From NCBI GenBank assembly GCA_017569285.1, contig CP069419.1, forward strand, positions 2,232,001 to 2,296,000: 64,000 nt of DNA, read 5' to 3'. This stretch comes from Clostridiales bacterium. Lineage in GTDB: Bacteria; Bacillota; Clostridia; Christensenellales; Aristaeellaceae. Under the pieces are notes generated by a model, which saw only the letters and a list, made by a program, of their open reading frames with translations, ran no database searches and was not told where the DNA came from. A program made the position numbers and the translations under genes. Shown here piece after piece: positions 1 to 8,584 of the stretch; within the stretch, counting starts at the first letter, position 1, and each line of letters opens with the position of its first letter.

Positions 1-435
1 AAGCTGCAGATGGGCAACTCCTTCCTGCCGCTGTGGCTGTCCTTCGGCGCCAACGCGATGTACGTGATCCTGTTCGCGCAGTTCTTTGAATCCCTGCCGT
101 CCTCCATTATCGAGGCCAGCCGGATCGACGGCTGCAACCAGCTGCAGACCTTCTTCCGCATCGTGCTGCCCCTGTCCAAACCGATCTGCGCGGTGATTTC
201 GATCTTCGCGGTCAACGCGGCGTGGTCGGACTTCCTGCTGCCGTACCTGGTGCTGCGCGGCGCGGACAAGCAGACGGTGATGGTCCGCCTGTTCGTGTTC
301 AGCACGGAGCAGACGGTGAATGCGGACGCCATGATGCGCTCCGTCGTATTCGCGATGGTTCCCCCCATTATCCTGTTCTTCATCTTCCAGAAGCAGCTGA
401 CGGAGAACGCTGTTTCCGTGGGTATCAAGGGCTGA
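1..435 (+). CDS. Sugar ABC transporter permease, MalG type, 3' part
   Basis: The reading frame is open from the first base, so the gene starts before the window; the Met codon at position 10 is probably internal. About 144 residues remain. They contain the EAA-type cytoplasmic loop (ASRIDGCNQLQTFFRIVLPLSKP) that binds the ATPase, two further hydrophobic segments, and an end (SVGIKG) typical of MalG-family permeases of carbohydrate importers. It lies 25 bp upstream of the first GH65 gene, so the transporter probably imports the oligosaccharide that the two GH65 enzymes cleave. No ATPase gene is seen nearby. The family is clear; the substrate is inferred from context. Confidence 0.88.
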   Translation, partial: KLQMGNSFLPLWLSFGANAMYVILFAQFFESLPSSIIEASRIDGCNQLQTFFRIVLPLSKPICAVISIFAVNAAWSDFLLPYLVLRGADKQTVMVRLFVFSTEQTVNADAMMRSVVFAMVPPIILFFIFQKQLTENAVSVGIKG

Positions 436-460
436 GCAGGGCAGAAAGAGGTTTTCAGGC

Positions 461-2758
461 ATGGCAAAGACAGCAGACCGGTATTTTGCGGTGGACCCGT
501 GGAAGATTATTGAGGAGGGATTTGATCCCGCCTATTCCCGGGTGAGCGAATCCGTTTTCTCCCTGGCGAACGAGACCATGGGCGTGCGCGGATGTTTTGA
601 CGAGGGCGGCAGCGTGGACAGCCTGCGCGGCGCCTACGTCAACGGAATTTATGATATTGAAGAGCTCCGGCGGTCCTACCGGGGGATTATCGACCATACC
701 CATTTCATGATCCCCGCGGCGGACTGGCTGATGACGGATATCACGGTGGACGGCGAGAAGCTGGACCTGGGGAAGGTACGCTTCCGCGATTTCCGGCGGG
801 TGCTGGACATGCGCGCCGGCACGCTGGAGCGGAGCTTCGTATGGGAAACCAAAGGTGGGAAGGAACTGAAGCTTTCATTCCTGCGCTTTACGGATATGAC
901 GCGCCGGGAACGGGCGTACCAGCGGATTACCCTGGAGGCGCTGAACTTCTCCGGGAAGGCCGAGGTATCCTGCGGCCTGAGCTTTGACGTGATCCACGAG
1001 GGATACAAAAAATGCTTCTGGCAGGAAACGCGGGCGGAAGCGGAGGCGGATAAGCTGATGCTGCAGTCCCGCACGACGCTTTCCGGGCAGGAGGCGTTTG
1101 CCGGCGCGATCCTGGACATCCCCGGCGGATTCACCGCGGAAACCGGCGGAAAGACCGCCCGCGGAACCGGCACGGCGGCACTGGCGCAGGGCGTACCCTG
1201 CGTGATTGAAAAGCGGGTGGTGATCCTGTTTGACGGAAGTTCAGGGGAAGAACTGTGGGCCCGGGGCTTGAAAGCCCTGAAGTCCTGCGCCCGGACCTCC
1301 CTCAGCGGGGCACTGGCTGAGCAGAAGAAATACTGGGCCGCATACTGGAAGATCTCCGATATCCGGATCGAGGCGTCCGGCGCGGATACGCGGGACGCGG
1401 TGGAGGCGGAAACCCAGGGCATCCATTTCTGCAGCTTCCAGCTGGCCCAGACCTACAACGGCGGCAGCATGCGCCACAACATCGGCGCGAAGGGAATGAC
1501 GGGCGAGGCGTACAACGGGCATGCCTTCTGGGATACCGAAGCCTGCTGCCTGCCGTTCTACCTGTTCACAAATCCGGAAGCGGCCAGGGACCTGCTCCTG
1601 TTCCGCTACAACACGCTGCCGATGGCGCTGGAGCGCGCGAAGATGCTGGACTGCAAAGGCGCGTGCTACCCGATCGCCACACTGAACGGCGACGAGGCCT
1701 GTTCGCTCTGGCAGCATGCCAGCCTGCAGCTGCAGCCGAGCACGGCGGTGGCCTACGGCATCTGGCACTACGTGCACCTGACGGCGGACGAAGGCTTCCT
1801 GTGGGAATACGGCGCGGAGATGCTGCTGCAGATCGCCCGGTTCCTGGCCAGCCGGGCGGCCCCGGGCGGCATGAGCGGGAAATACGGCTTTTACGGCGTG
1901 ATGGGACCGGATGAGTTCCACATGATGGTGAACAACAACGCGTATACCAACTACATGGGCAAGCGCACGCTGGAGTATGCCGCGCAGGTTGTGGGACGGA
2001 TGCGGCTGGAAGAGCCGGCGGCATTTGCGGCGCTGGCGGAAAAGACCGCCCTGGATCCGGACGAGCCCGGCACCTGGACGCGGATCGCGGACAACATGTA
2101 TATCCCCGGCGGGGAGAACGGCCTGATTGAACAGCATGACGGCTTCTTCGACCTGCCGCATACGGAGATCAACGATGTGCCGGTCAGCGAATTCCCGCTG
2201 TATGAGCACTGGTCCTACGACCGGATCTACCGCACGGATATGATCAAGCAGCCGGACGTGCTGATGTTCCTGTACCTGTACAACTCCTCCTTCAGCACGG
2301 ACGTGAAGCGCGTGAACTATGAATACTATGAGCCGAAGACCATCCATGAATCCTCGCTTTCGCCGGCTATCCATTCCATCCTGGCGGCGGAACTGGGCAA
2401 AATGGACGACGCGGTGCGTTTCTTCGGGTTTGCCACGCGGCTGGACCTGGACAACTTCAACCGCAACACCCGCGAAGGCCTGCACACCACCAGCATTGCC
2501 ATGGCCTGGGCGAATATCGTGTACGGCTTTGCCGGCCTGCGCAGCGACGGGGATATGCTGTCCTTCGCGCCGCGGATGCCGGAACGCTGGAAGACGCTGG
2601 AATTCTCGCTGGTGTGCCGCGGCCGGGTGATCCGGGTACGGATGGAAAAGGAAGGAACGACCTTCTCCCTGGTGAAGGGCGAACCGCTGAACATCCAGGT
2701 GTACGGCCGGCAATACCTGCTGGGCAAAGGGGAACTGCCGGTTCCCCGGGATGACTGA
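461..2758 (+). CDS. Glycoside hydrolase family 65 disaccharide phosphorylase
   Basis: A 765-residue GH65 protein without signal peptide, so cytoplasmic. The family cleaves alpha-linked glucosyl disaccharides (maltose, kojibiose, nigerose, trehalose, glucosyl-rhamnose) with phosphate, giving beta-glucose-1-phosphate. Seen: an N-terminal beta-sandwich region, then the (alpha/alpha)6 barrel with WDTEACCLPFY near residue 357 and GPDEFH, whose Glu (about E485) is the expected general acid; MIKQPDV further on matches the phosphate-binding stretch. Length is normal for GH65. A second GH65 gene follows directly and beta-phosphoglucomutase lies at 9200-9844, which fits beta-G1P production. The exact linkage cannot be read from the sequence. 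Confidence 0.93.
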   Translation: MAKTADRYFAVDPWKIIEEGFDPAYSRVSESVFSLANETMGVRGCFDEGGSVDSLRGAYVNGIYDIEELRRSYRGIIDHTHFMIPAADWLMTDITVDGEKLDLGKVRFRDFRRVLDMRAGTLERSFVWETKGGKELKLSFLRFTDMTRRERAYQRITLEALNFSGKAEVSCGLSFDVIHEGYKKCFWQETRAEAEADKLMLQSRTTLSGQEAFAGAILDIPGGFTAETGGKTARGTGTAALAQGVPCVIEKRVVILFDGSSGEELWARGLKALKSCARTSLSGALAEQKKYWAAYWKISDIRIEASGADTRDAVEAETQGIHFCSFQLAQTYNGGSMRHNIGAKGMTGEAYNGHAFWDTEACCLPFYLFTNPEAARDLLLFRYNTLPMALERAKMLDCKGACYPIATLNGDEACSLWQHASLQLQPSTAVAYGIWHYVHLTADEGFLWEYGAEMLLQIARFLASRAAPGGMSGKYGFYGVMGPDEFHMMVNNNAYTNYMGKRTLEYAAQVVGRMRLEEPAAFAALAEKTALDPDEPGTWTRIADNMYIPGGENGLIEQHDGFFDLPHTEINDVPVSEFPLYEHWSYDRIYRTDMIKQPDVLMFLYLYNSSFSTDVKRVNYEYYEPKTIHESSLSPAIHSILAAELGKMDDAVRFFGFATRLDLDNFNRNTREGLHTTSIAMAWANIVYGFAGLRSDGDMLSFAPRMPERWKTLEFSLVCRGRVIRVRMEKEGTTFSLVKGEPLNIQVYGRQYLLGKGELPVPRDD

Positions 2759-2774
2759 CGGGAGGACCGGTGGA

Positions 2775-4934
2775 ATGGAGAACCGGATTCTGAAAAAAAC
2801 CGGATACGATCCGGAAAACATGGCTTCCGACGGAAACCGCTTCCTGTGCGCCAACGGGTACATGGGCATGCGGGGAACGCCGGAGGAGGCGGGACCGGAA
2901 CAGTTTGCGGCGGTCACCCTGGCCGGTGTGTACGACCGGAACGGCGACCGCTGGCGGGAGCCGGTGAACGCGCCGCACGGGCTGACGGTACGCCTGCGCT
3001 TTGACGGCGAGGCACTGGACTGCGCCGCGGCCGGGAAGCATGAGACGGCGCTGGACTACCGGTACGGGCTGTACAGCCGGGATACGGACTTCGGCCCGGT
3101 GCGCCTGATGAGCGAGCGCTTCCTGTCCATGGCCCGGGTCCACCTGATGGCAGGCCGCCTGCGGATCGAAGCGAAGCGGGACGGCATGCTGGAAATCCGC
3201 GCGGGCATTTCCGCGGAAATCTGGGATATCAACGGCCCGCACCTGTTCCGCATGCAGGCAGAGGGCGGGGAAATTCTGCGCTGCGGGGCAGTAACCGGGG
3301 AAAAGGGAATTGCCGTGGAGACTGCGCAGTGCGAAACGGCCGGCTTCAGCGGGGAGGAAAGCTGCGAAACCGGGCCGGAGGGTGCGTTCCGCGTATGGCG
3401 GAGGGCGGTCCGGCAGGGGGAAGCGCTGGCGCTGGATCTTTTCTCTGCGGTGTATACCTCCCTGGACGGGGAGGACCCGAAAGGGGCCGCCGCGGCGGAA
3501 TGCCGGGAGGCGGAACGGAAAGGCTATGACGCGTGCCTGTGGGAGCATATGCAGGCATGGGACGATATATGGGAAAAATCCGAAGCGGTGCTGGAAGGGG
3601 ACGACGCGGCGGCGTTCGCGCTGCGGGCCAGCCAGTACCACCTGAACTGTATCGCGCCGCGGCACGCGGGGAACATGTCCATTCCGGCCCGGGGACTGTC
3701 CGGGCAGACGTACAAGGGCGCCATCTTCTGGGATTCGGAAATTTTCTTTTTCCCGATGTTCGCGCATACCCAGCCGGAGATCGCGCGGTCACTGCTGGTG
3801 TATCGGATTGAGACGCTGCCGGGCGCGCTGCGGAAGGCGGCGGAATACGGATACCGCGGCGCGTTCTATGCCTGGGAAAGCCAGGAAGGCGGCACGGAGG
3901 GGTGCACGAACTTCAACGTGGTGGACGTATTTACCCACCGCCCGGTGCGGACGTATTTCCGCGATAAGCAGATCCATATCAGCGCGGATATCGTGTACGC
4001 GCTGCGCAGCTATTATGAGATGACCGGGGACCGTTCCCTGCTGGAAAACGGCGGGGCGGAGGTGATCCTGCAGTGCGCCCGGTTTTACCTCAGCCGGGCA
4101 AATGCCCACGCGGACAGCGATGAAGTGGATTTCGCGGACGTGATCGGCCCGGATGAGTACCATGAGCGGGTGACGAACAACGCGTTCACCAACCGCATGA
4201 TCCGCCACTGCGTCGAAAGCGCCCTGCGGCTGGAGGACGTCTTCCGGGACCGGCCGGAATGGTTTGCCTCGCTGCTGGAAAAGCTGGATTACCGGAGGGA
4301 CTGGCAACTGCTTCGCGGGCTGGTTTCCCGGATCCGCGGGGTTCGGAAACACGGGGAAATCATTGAGCAGTTTGACGGGTATTTTGACCTGGAAGACTGC
4401 CCGCTGGACACCGTCCGCAGCCGGCTCGTCCATCCGAAGGAATACTGGGGCGGCGACCACGGCGTGGCGGGAACCACGCAGGTGATCAAGCAGGCGGACG
4501 TCATCGCCATGATGGCGCTGTTCCCCGGGGATTTCACTGACGAAGAGGTGGACGCGAACTGGGCGTTCTACGAGCCCCGGACGGAGCACGGCTCCAGCCT
4601 CTCGGCCTGCATGTATGCCCTGGCGGCCTGCCGGACCGGAAGGCTGGACGCGGCCTGGGACCTGTTTGTCCGCACGGCGTCCATCGACGTGACCGGCGGC
4701 GGCAAACAGTGGGCCGGGGAAATCTATATCGGCGGAACGCATCCCGCCTCCAATGGCGGGGCGTGGATGATCGCCGCGCTGGGCTTTGGCGGCCTGCGGG
4801 TGGTGAACGGGGAGGCGGAGCTGCACCCCATGCTCCCGAAACAGGTGAAACGACTGGCTTTCCCCTTTACGGCCCGCGGAAAGCGGTTCATGGCGGAGAT
4901 CACGCACGAAGGCGCGGAGATCCGGGAACGGTAA
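2775..4934 (+). CDS. Second GH65 disaccharide phosphorylase
   Basis: A 719-residue GH65 paralogue. An earlier ATG at 2751 overlaps the preceding stop, but ATG 2775 has a Shine-Dalgarno GGGAGG nine bases upstream and begins MENRILKKTGYDPENM, typical of the family, so it is preferred. GPDEYH carries the predicted catalytic acid (about E461), VIKQADV is the phosphate-site motif, and IFWDSEIFFFP is the substrate-loop segment. It is co-transcribed with the first GH65, and the pair differs strongly in sequence, so they probably act on different linkages. Kojibiose- or glucosylrhamnose-phosphorylase activity is possible but undetermined. A strong hairpin terminator follows. Confidence 0.92.
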   Translation: MENRILKKTGYDPENMASDGNRFLCANGYMGMRGTPEEAGPEQFAAVTLAGVYDRNGDRWREPVNAPHGLTVRLRFDGEALDCAAAGKHETALDYRYGLYSRDTDFGPVRLMSERFLSMARVHLMAGRLRIEAKRDGMLEIRAGISAEIWDINGPHLFRMQAEGGEILRCGAVTGEKGIAVETAQCETAGFSGEESCETGPEGAFRVWRRAVRQGEALALDLFSAVYTSLDGEDPKGAAAAECREAERKGYDACLWEHMQAWDDIWEKSEAVLEGDDAAAFALRASQYHLNCIAPRHAGNMSIPARGLSGQTYKGAIFWDSEIFFFPMFAHTQPEIARSLLVYRIETLPGALRKAAEYGYRGAFYAWESQEGGTEGCTNFNVVDVFTHRPVRTYFRDKQIHISADIVYALRSYYEMTGDRSLLENGGAEVILQCARFYLSRANAHADSDEVDFADVIGPDEYHERVTNNAFTNRMIRHCVESALRLEDVFRDRPEWFASLLEKLDYRRDWQLLRGLVSRIRGVRKHGEIIEQFDGYFDLEDCPLDTVRSRLVHPKEYWGGDHGVAGTTQVIKQADVIAMMALFPGDFTDEEVDANWAFYEPRTEHGSSLSACMYALAACRTGRLDAAWDLFVRTASIDVTGGGKQWAGEIYIGGTHPASNGGAWMIAALGFGGLRVVNGEAELHPMLPKQVKRLAFPFTARGKRFMAEITHEGAEIRER

Positions 4935-4935
4935 A

Positions 4936-4967
4936 CAAAAAAAGAACGGCAGCTGCCGTTCTTTTTT
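4936..4967. terminator. Bidirectional intrinsic terminator
   Basis: A near-perfect inverted repeat (AAAGAACGGCAG / CTGCCGTTCTTT) flanked by A and T runs. It ends the GH65 operon on the plus strand and the LacI gene on the minus strand. Confidence 0.9.
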
Positions 4968-4981
4968 CTATATCCGGTTTT

Positions 4982-6010
4982 TTACCGGAAGGTCATCACA
5001 CTTCCGCGTTCCACCAGGTAGACCGGAAGGATGATGTTCTTTTCGTCAATGGGTTCCCCGCGCAGCTACTTCAGGATCAGGTCCGTGGCCAGGACGCCCT
5101 TGCGCTTGGCATCCTGGTGGATGGTGGTGAGGCTGGGGATGGTCAGCTGGGCCAGGTAGTTGTCATCGAAGCCGATGATGGATTTGTCCTCGGGGATCCG
5201 GACGCCGCGTTCGCTGAGGCCGGACATGATGCCGGCCGCCAGGATGTCGGCGGAGGCGAAGATCGCGGTGATATCCGGCCGGGAGGCCAGGGTGACGCCG
5301 AGCTTTTTGCCCTCGTCCACGGTGATTTCCTGGGTGAAGACCTTCGAGGCGTCGAAGGGGATTCCGTATTCCTCCAGCGCGCGGCGGTAGCCGATGAAGC
5401 GCTTTTCAATAACGCCGCCGGGACGGATGGACGGGGAGGCGAAGGCCACGGAGCGGTGGCCCTTTTCCAGCAGGTGCTTGGTGGCGATATATCCGCCGGT
5501 TTCATCCTCCAGGCCGATGCAGCAGGCTTTGGGATCTTCCACATAGCTGTCGATCAGCACATAGGGAATGCCCAGGCTGCTGGCGGTACGGAAGAAGTCA
5601 TCCTGGAACATACCGGTGAGGATCAGGCCGGAAAGGCGCCAGCTGCGGCTGAGCGAATCCAGTTCCGCCGCGTCCTCCACGGCGCGGATCATCAGGTAGT
5701 ACCCTTCCTCCCGCACGCGCTTCTCGATGCTGTCCACAAAGGAACTCATGAAGGGGTCGCCGATCGTGCTGCCGGGGTTCTGGGGGGTGATATGCGAAAT
5801 GACGCCAATGATGTTGGACTGGTCATTGGCCAGGGAACGGGCCGACATGCTGGGGGCGTAGTGCTCCCGCGCGATGATTTCCTCGATTTTTGCCACCATC
5901 TCCGGTGACACGCGGCTCTTCCGGTTGTGCACCACATTGGACACCGTGGTGATGCTGACCCCGGCTTCCGCGGCAATATCCTTCAGTGTGACCATGTTTT
6001 TCTCCGACAT
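4982..6010 (-). pseudogene. LacI-family repressor interrupted by in-frame amber codon
   Basis: The N-terminal helix-turn-helix (VTLKDIAAEAGVSITTVSNV, residues 7-26) and the periplasmic-binding-protein-like sensor domain are intact. The frame stops at a TAG (plus-strand CTA, 5066-5068) after residue 314. Reading through gives LRGEPIDEKNIILPVYLVER and a TAA at 4982-4984, exactly the C-terminus expected of a LacI/GalR protein (total about 342 residues). A one-base change CAG to TAG would explain it. Either the repressor lacks its last beta strand and is non-functional, or the codon is read through, or it is a sequence error. Likely targets are the GH65 operon and the operators at 6903 and 7061. 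Confidence 0.87.
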
Positions 6011-6059
6011 TTTCAGTGCCTGTTCTCCCGCAGGGAAGGCCCCCGGCGGAATTCATCCT

Positions 6060-6088
6060 ATTTTACCTTTTCTTTTTTGATTTCGCAA
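6060..6088 (-). promoter_or_regulatory. Promoter of the LacI gene
   Basis: On the minus strand, -35 TTGCGA and -10 TAAAAT are separated by 17 bases, about 50 bases upstream of the LacI start codon. Confidence 0.6.
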
Positions 6089-6105
6089 TATTCGGATACA
6101 GGAAA

Positions 6106-6133
6106 GGCGGAGGCAAAATGGATTGCCTCCGCC
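6106..6133 (-). terminator. Terminator of the secreted-protein gene
   Basis: Inverted repeat GGCGGAGGCAA / TTGCCTCCGCC just after the stop of the gene at 6148-6873, followed on the minus strand by a short T run. Confidence 0.65.
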
Positions 6134-6147
6134 CGTGAAAGCCTTGA

Positions 6148-6873
6148 TTATTCGAGCTCAGCCAGGTAGTCCTTGATCGGCAGGTCGCCGGGCTTGCCGG
6201 TTTCCGGCGCGGTCAGGCCGGCGAGGATGGTATCGGAGCCGGAGGCATCGATGGGAGCGACCGCCTCGGAGAAGGAGATCTCATCCAGCCAGATGACGCA
6301 CTTCGCGAAAGCGCGGATGTGGAAGGCGTTGGTCATGCCCGGGAATCCGGAGGCTTCCAGGTCGATCACCAGGTCCTGCCACTCGGTCGTGATGGCCGGA
6401 TGGGAACCGTCCGCCAGCACCAGGTCGGAGAAGCGGGCTGCGTAGTACTTGGAATCTTCGGGATGCCAGTCCATGATCAGCTTGTTTTCTTCGCCGCCTT
6501 CAGCACCCTTGATGCGGATGTTGAGGTACTTGCAGTAGGAGATGTTTTCCAGGGCCCACATGTTGACGGCTTCGCCCCAGTTGGCCATCCAGTCGGCGGC
6601 ATGGGCGAAATAGTCTTCTTCGCTCTCGTAGTCTTCGGGATCGAAGTCCTTGGGACGCATGTCGAGCTTGATGGCGCCGTCTTCATTCTTGGCGCGCAGG
6701 TTGGCCCAGTTGTCCCACCAGAGGTTGGCGCCGTTGGGGGCCAGGTCCGGCTTGGCGTTGGGGTCACGGTCGTCGAAGTTATCCCAGAGGAAGGTTTCGC
6801 CTTCGGCCAGGACGGAGGCGGTCATCGCGAACAGCATGATCGCCGCGAGCAGGATAGACAGGAACTTTTTCAT
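6148..6873 (-). CDS. Secreted protein of unknown function, beta-sandwich-like
   Basis: A 241-residue protein with a clear signal peptide (MKKFLSILLAAIMLFAMTASVLA, cleavage near residue 23, no lipobox Cys). The mature part is acidic and rich in Trp and aromatic residues (LWWDNW, WQDLVIDL, CVIWLDEISFSE). The phrase CVIWLDEISF near the C-terminal end resembles the last strand of galactose-binding/jelly-roll carbohydrate modules, so a carbohydrate-binding role is plausible. I do not recognise the family. The gene is divergent from the GH28 gene, and both promoters carry the same type of operator, so it probably belongs to the same regulon. Confidence 0.75.
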   Translation of the reverse strand: MKKFLSILLAAIMLFAMTASVLAEGETFLWDNFDDRDPNAKPDLAPNGANLWWDNWANLRAKNEDGAIKLDMRPKDFDPEDYESEEDYFAHAADWMANWGEAVNMWALENISYCKYLNIRIKGAEGGEENKLIMDWHPEDSKYYAARFSDLVLADGSHPAITTEWQDLVIDLEASGFPGMTNAFHIRAFAKCVIWLDEISFSEAVAPIDASGSDTILAGLTAPETGKPGDLPIKDYLAELE

Positions 6874-6902
6874 GAAGAGGACCTCCTTATTCGTTTGAAT
6901 CA

Positions 6903-6918
6903 GGTTTAACGCTAAACC
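6903..6918. promoter_or_regulatory. LacI-type operator, site 1
   Basis: Palindrome GGTTTAACGCTAAACC with six-base arms. It lies about 8-23 bases downstream of the expected start of the minus-strand transcript, a normal roadblock position. Twelve of 16 bases match the site at 7061-7076. Confidence 0.72.
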
Positions 6919-6932
6919 CTTTCGTTGGCTCG

Positions 6933-6961
6933 ATTATAGCAGACAGAAAAAACACTGTCAA
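6933..6961 (-). promoter_or_regulatory. Consensus sigma-A promoter for the secreted protein gene
   Basis: Minus strand: -35 TTGACA, 17-base spacer, -10 TATAAT, a full match to consensus. Confidence 0.85.
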
Positions 6962-7021
6962 TAGCCATTTGTAAAAATTTGTGAAAATTTACCAATTTTT
7001 CTATTTTTCAAAAATCGCGTC

Positions 7022-7049
7022 TTGCAAAGAAAGGAAAAAAGTGTATAAT
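7022..7049 (+). promoter_or_regulatory. Promoter of the GH28 operon
   Basis: -35 TTGCAA, 16-base spacer, -10 TATAAT, with transcription expected to start near 7056. Confidence 0.8.
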
Positions 7050-7060
7050 GAGCTTGAAAA

Positions 7061-7076
7061 AGTTGAACGTTAAACT
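7061..7076. promoter_or_regulatory. LacI-type operator, site 2
   Basis: Imperfect palindrome AGTTGAACGTTAAACT centred on AACGTT, immediately after the predicted transcription start of the GH28 operon; same consensus as the site at 6903. Confidence 0.7.
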
Positions 7077-7105
7077 CCAATAAATGAAAGGAGAAAAGTC
7101 ATAAT

Positions 7106-8569
7106 ATGAAGGGAAAGGGAATCCTGGCTGCCGTGCTGGCGGCGCTGCTGTGCCTGGCGGCGGCCTTCGCGGCCGGAGCTGAAGGGCAGCCGAAGAACAC
7201 GCTGACGATCTACGAGGGGCCGAAAACCATGGAAAGCTCGAAGACCGCCTCCGTCCGTGTGAACGGGTATGAGCTCTTTGTATATGATGTGATGGTGAAC
7301 CATGAGCATATCTGGAACGCCAACACCATTCCTTCCGATACCCCGATGACCTATTTCGACTTCAGCGGGAAGGTCCGGGTGGAAATCGAAATGCCCGGCC
7401 TGGGGCATCCGGTGGAAAGCGCCGCGGTGCTGCCCACCGCCGCGGGGATTGTGCCGGAGGTGGAAGGCGGTATCGTCCGCTTTGAGATTTCCGAACCGGG
7501 GCAGTACACGGTGGTGTTCAACGACAATGTGAACAAGGCGCTGCACCTGTTCGCGAATCCGCCGGAGGAGAACGTACCGAATCCAGATGATCCCGGCGTA
7601 TATTACATCGGCCCCGGCGAGTGGGTGATGGACGCCATCGCGCTGAAGGACAATGAAACGCTGTACATCTCCGGCGGCGCGGTGCTGCATTCCATCGTAT
7701 CGGTGACCAACGCGAAGAACGTGCGGATCTGCGGGCGCGGCATCCTGGACGGCAGCGACTATCCGGCCTGGAACCAGCCCGGCTCCTATGCCCGGGTGCC
7801 GATCAACCTGGACCATTCCAAGGACCTGAGCGTGGAAGGCATCATTGTGGCGAATTCCAACTGCTGGAACGTGAACTCCTATTCCAGCAAAAACGTGGAG
7901 ATCCGTAACGTGAAGGTGATCTCCGGCCGGCAGAACGGCGACGGATTCACCTTCCAGAGCTGCACGAACCACACCGTGACGGACTGCTTCGCCCGGACAT
8001 GGGACGACAGCCTGGTGCTCAAGAACTACTCCGGCTCCACAAAGGGCATCACCTTCCGGAACTGCCAGATCTGGACCGACCTGGCCCAGAGCATGGAAAT
8101 CGGCTATGAAACGGACAAGGGATACACGCTGGACCCGGAAATCAGCGAGGTGCTGTTTGAGGACATTACCGTGCTGTACAACTTCCACAAGCCGGTGATC
8201 AGCATCCACAACAGCGACGACTGTTTCGTGCACGACATCACCTACCGGAACATCATGGTGGAGAACGCCTTCATGCAGGGCGACAACGGCAACAACAAGG
8301 AACTGATTGAGATGTCGCTGGCAAAGTCCTCCTGGACCACGGTGCGCGACGAATTCGGCACGATCGACAACGTGCTCATCGACGGGCTGACCGTGGTGAA
8401 CACGGCCAACGGCAAGGTTCCGCGTTCCCGGATCGCCGGGCAGGATGAAGGCCACATGATCACCAATGTGACGCTGCAGAACGTGACCATCCTCGGAAAG
8501 CCCATGACAGATCTGGACGAGATGAAGATCGACGTGAACGACTTCTGCGACGGAATTACCGTCCGCTGA
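7106..8569 (+). CDS. Secreted GH28-type pectin hydrolase (polygalacturonase-like)
   Basis: A 487-residue protein. The start has an AAAGGAG Shine-Dalgarno site and is followed by a signal peptide (about residues 1-28, ending FAAGAEG). The rest is a right-handed parallel beta-helix with GH28 signatures: NGDGF (D279) and WDDS (D300-D301), the usual acidic catalytic cluster. The family hydrolyses galacturonan or rhamnogalacturonan backbones. The usual GHG histidine motif downstream is not obvious (EIGYETDKGY instead), so specificity may differ from classical endopolygalacturonase. It leads a short operon with a discoidin-like protein and beta-phosphoglucomutase, under LacI-type control. Confidence 0.87.
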   Translation: MKGKGILAAVLAALLCLAAAFAAGAEGQPKNTLTIYEGPKTMESSKTASVRVNGYELFVYDVMVNHEHIWNANTIPSDTPMTYFDFSGKVRVEIEMPGLGHPVESAAVLPTAAGIVPEVEGGIVRFEISEPGQYTVVFNDNVNKALHLFANPPEENVPNPDDPGVYYIGPGEWVMDAIALKDNETLYISGGAVLHSIVSVTNAKNVRICGRGILDGSDYPAWNQPGSYARVPINLDHSKDLSVEGIIVANSNCWNVNSYSSKNVEIRNVKVISGRQNGDGFTFQSCTNHTVTDCFARTWDDSLVLKNYSGSTKGITFRNCQIWTDLAQSMEIGYETDKGYTLDPEISEVLFEDITVLYNFHKPVISIHNSDDCFVHDITYRNIMVENAFMQGDNGNNKELIEMSLAKSSWTTVRDEFGTIDNVLIDGLTVVNTANGKVPRSRIAGQDEGHMITNVTLQNVTILGKPMTDLDEMKIDVNDFCDGITVR

Positions 8570-8584
8570 GAAAGGAGCCGGAAT

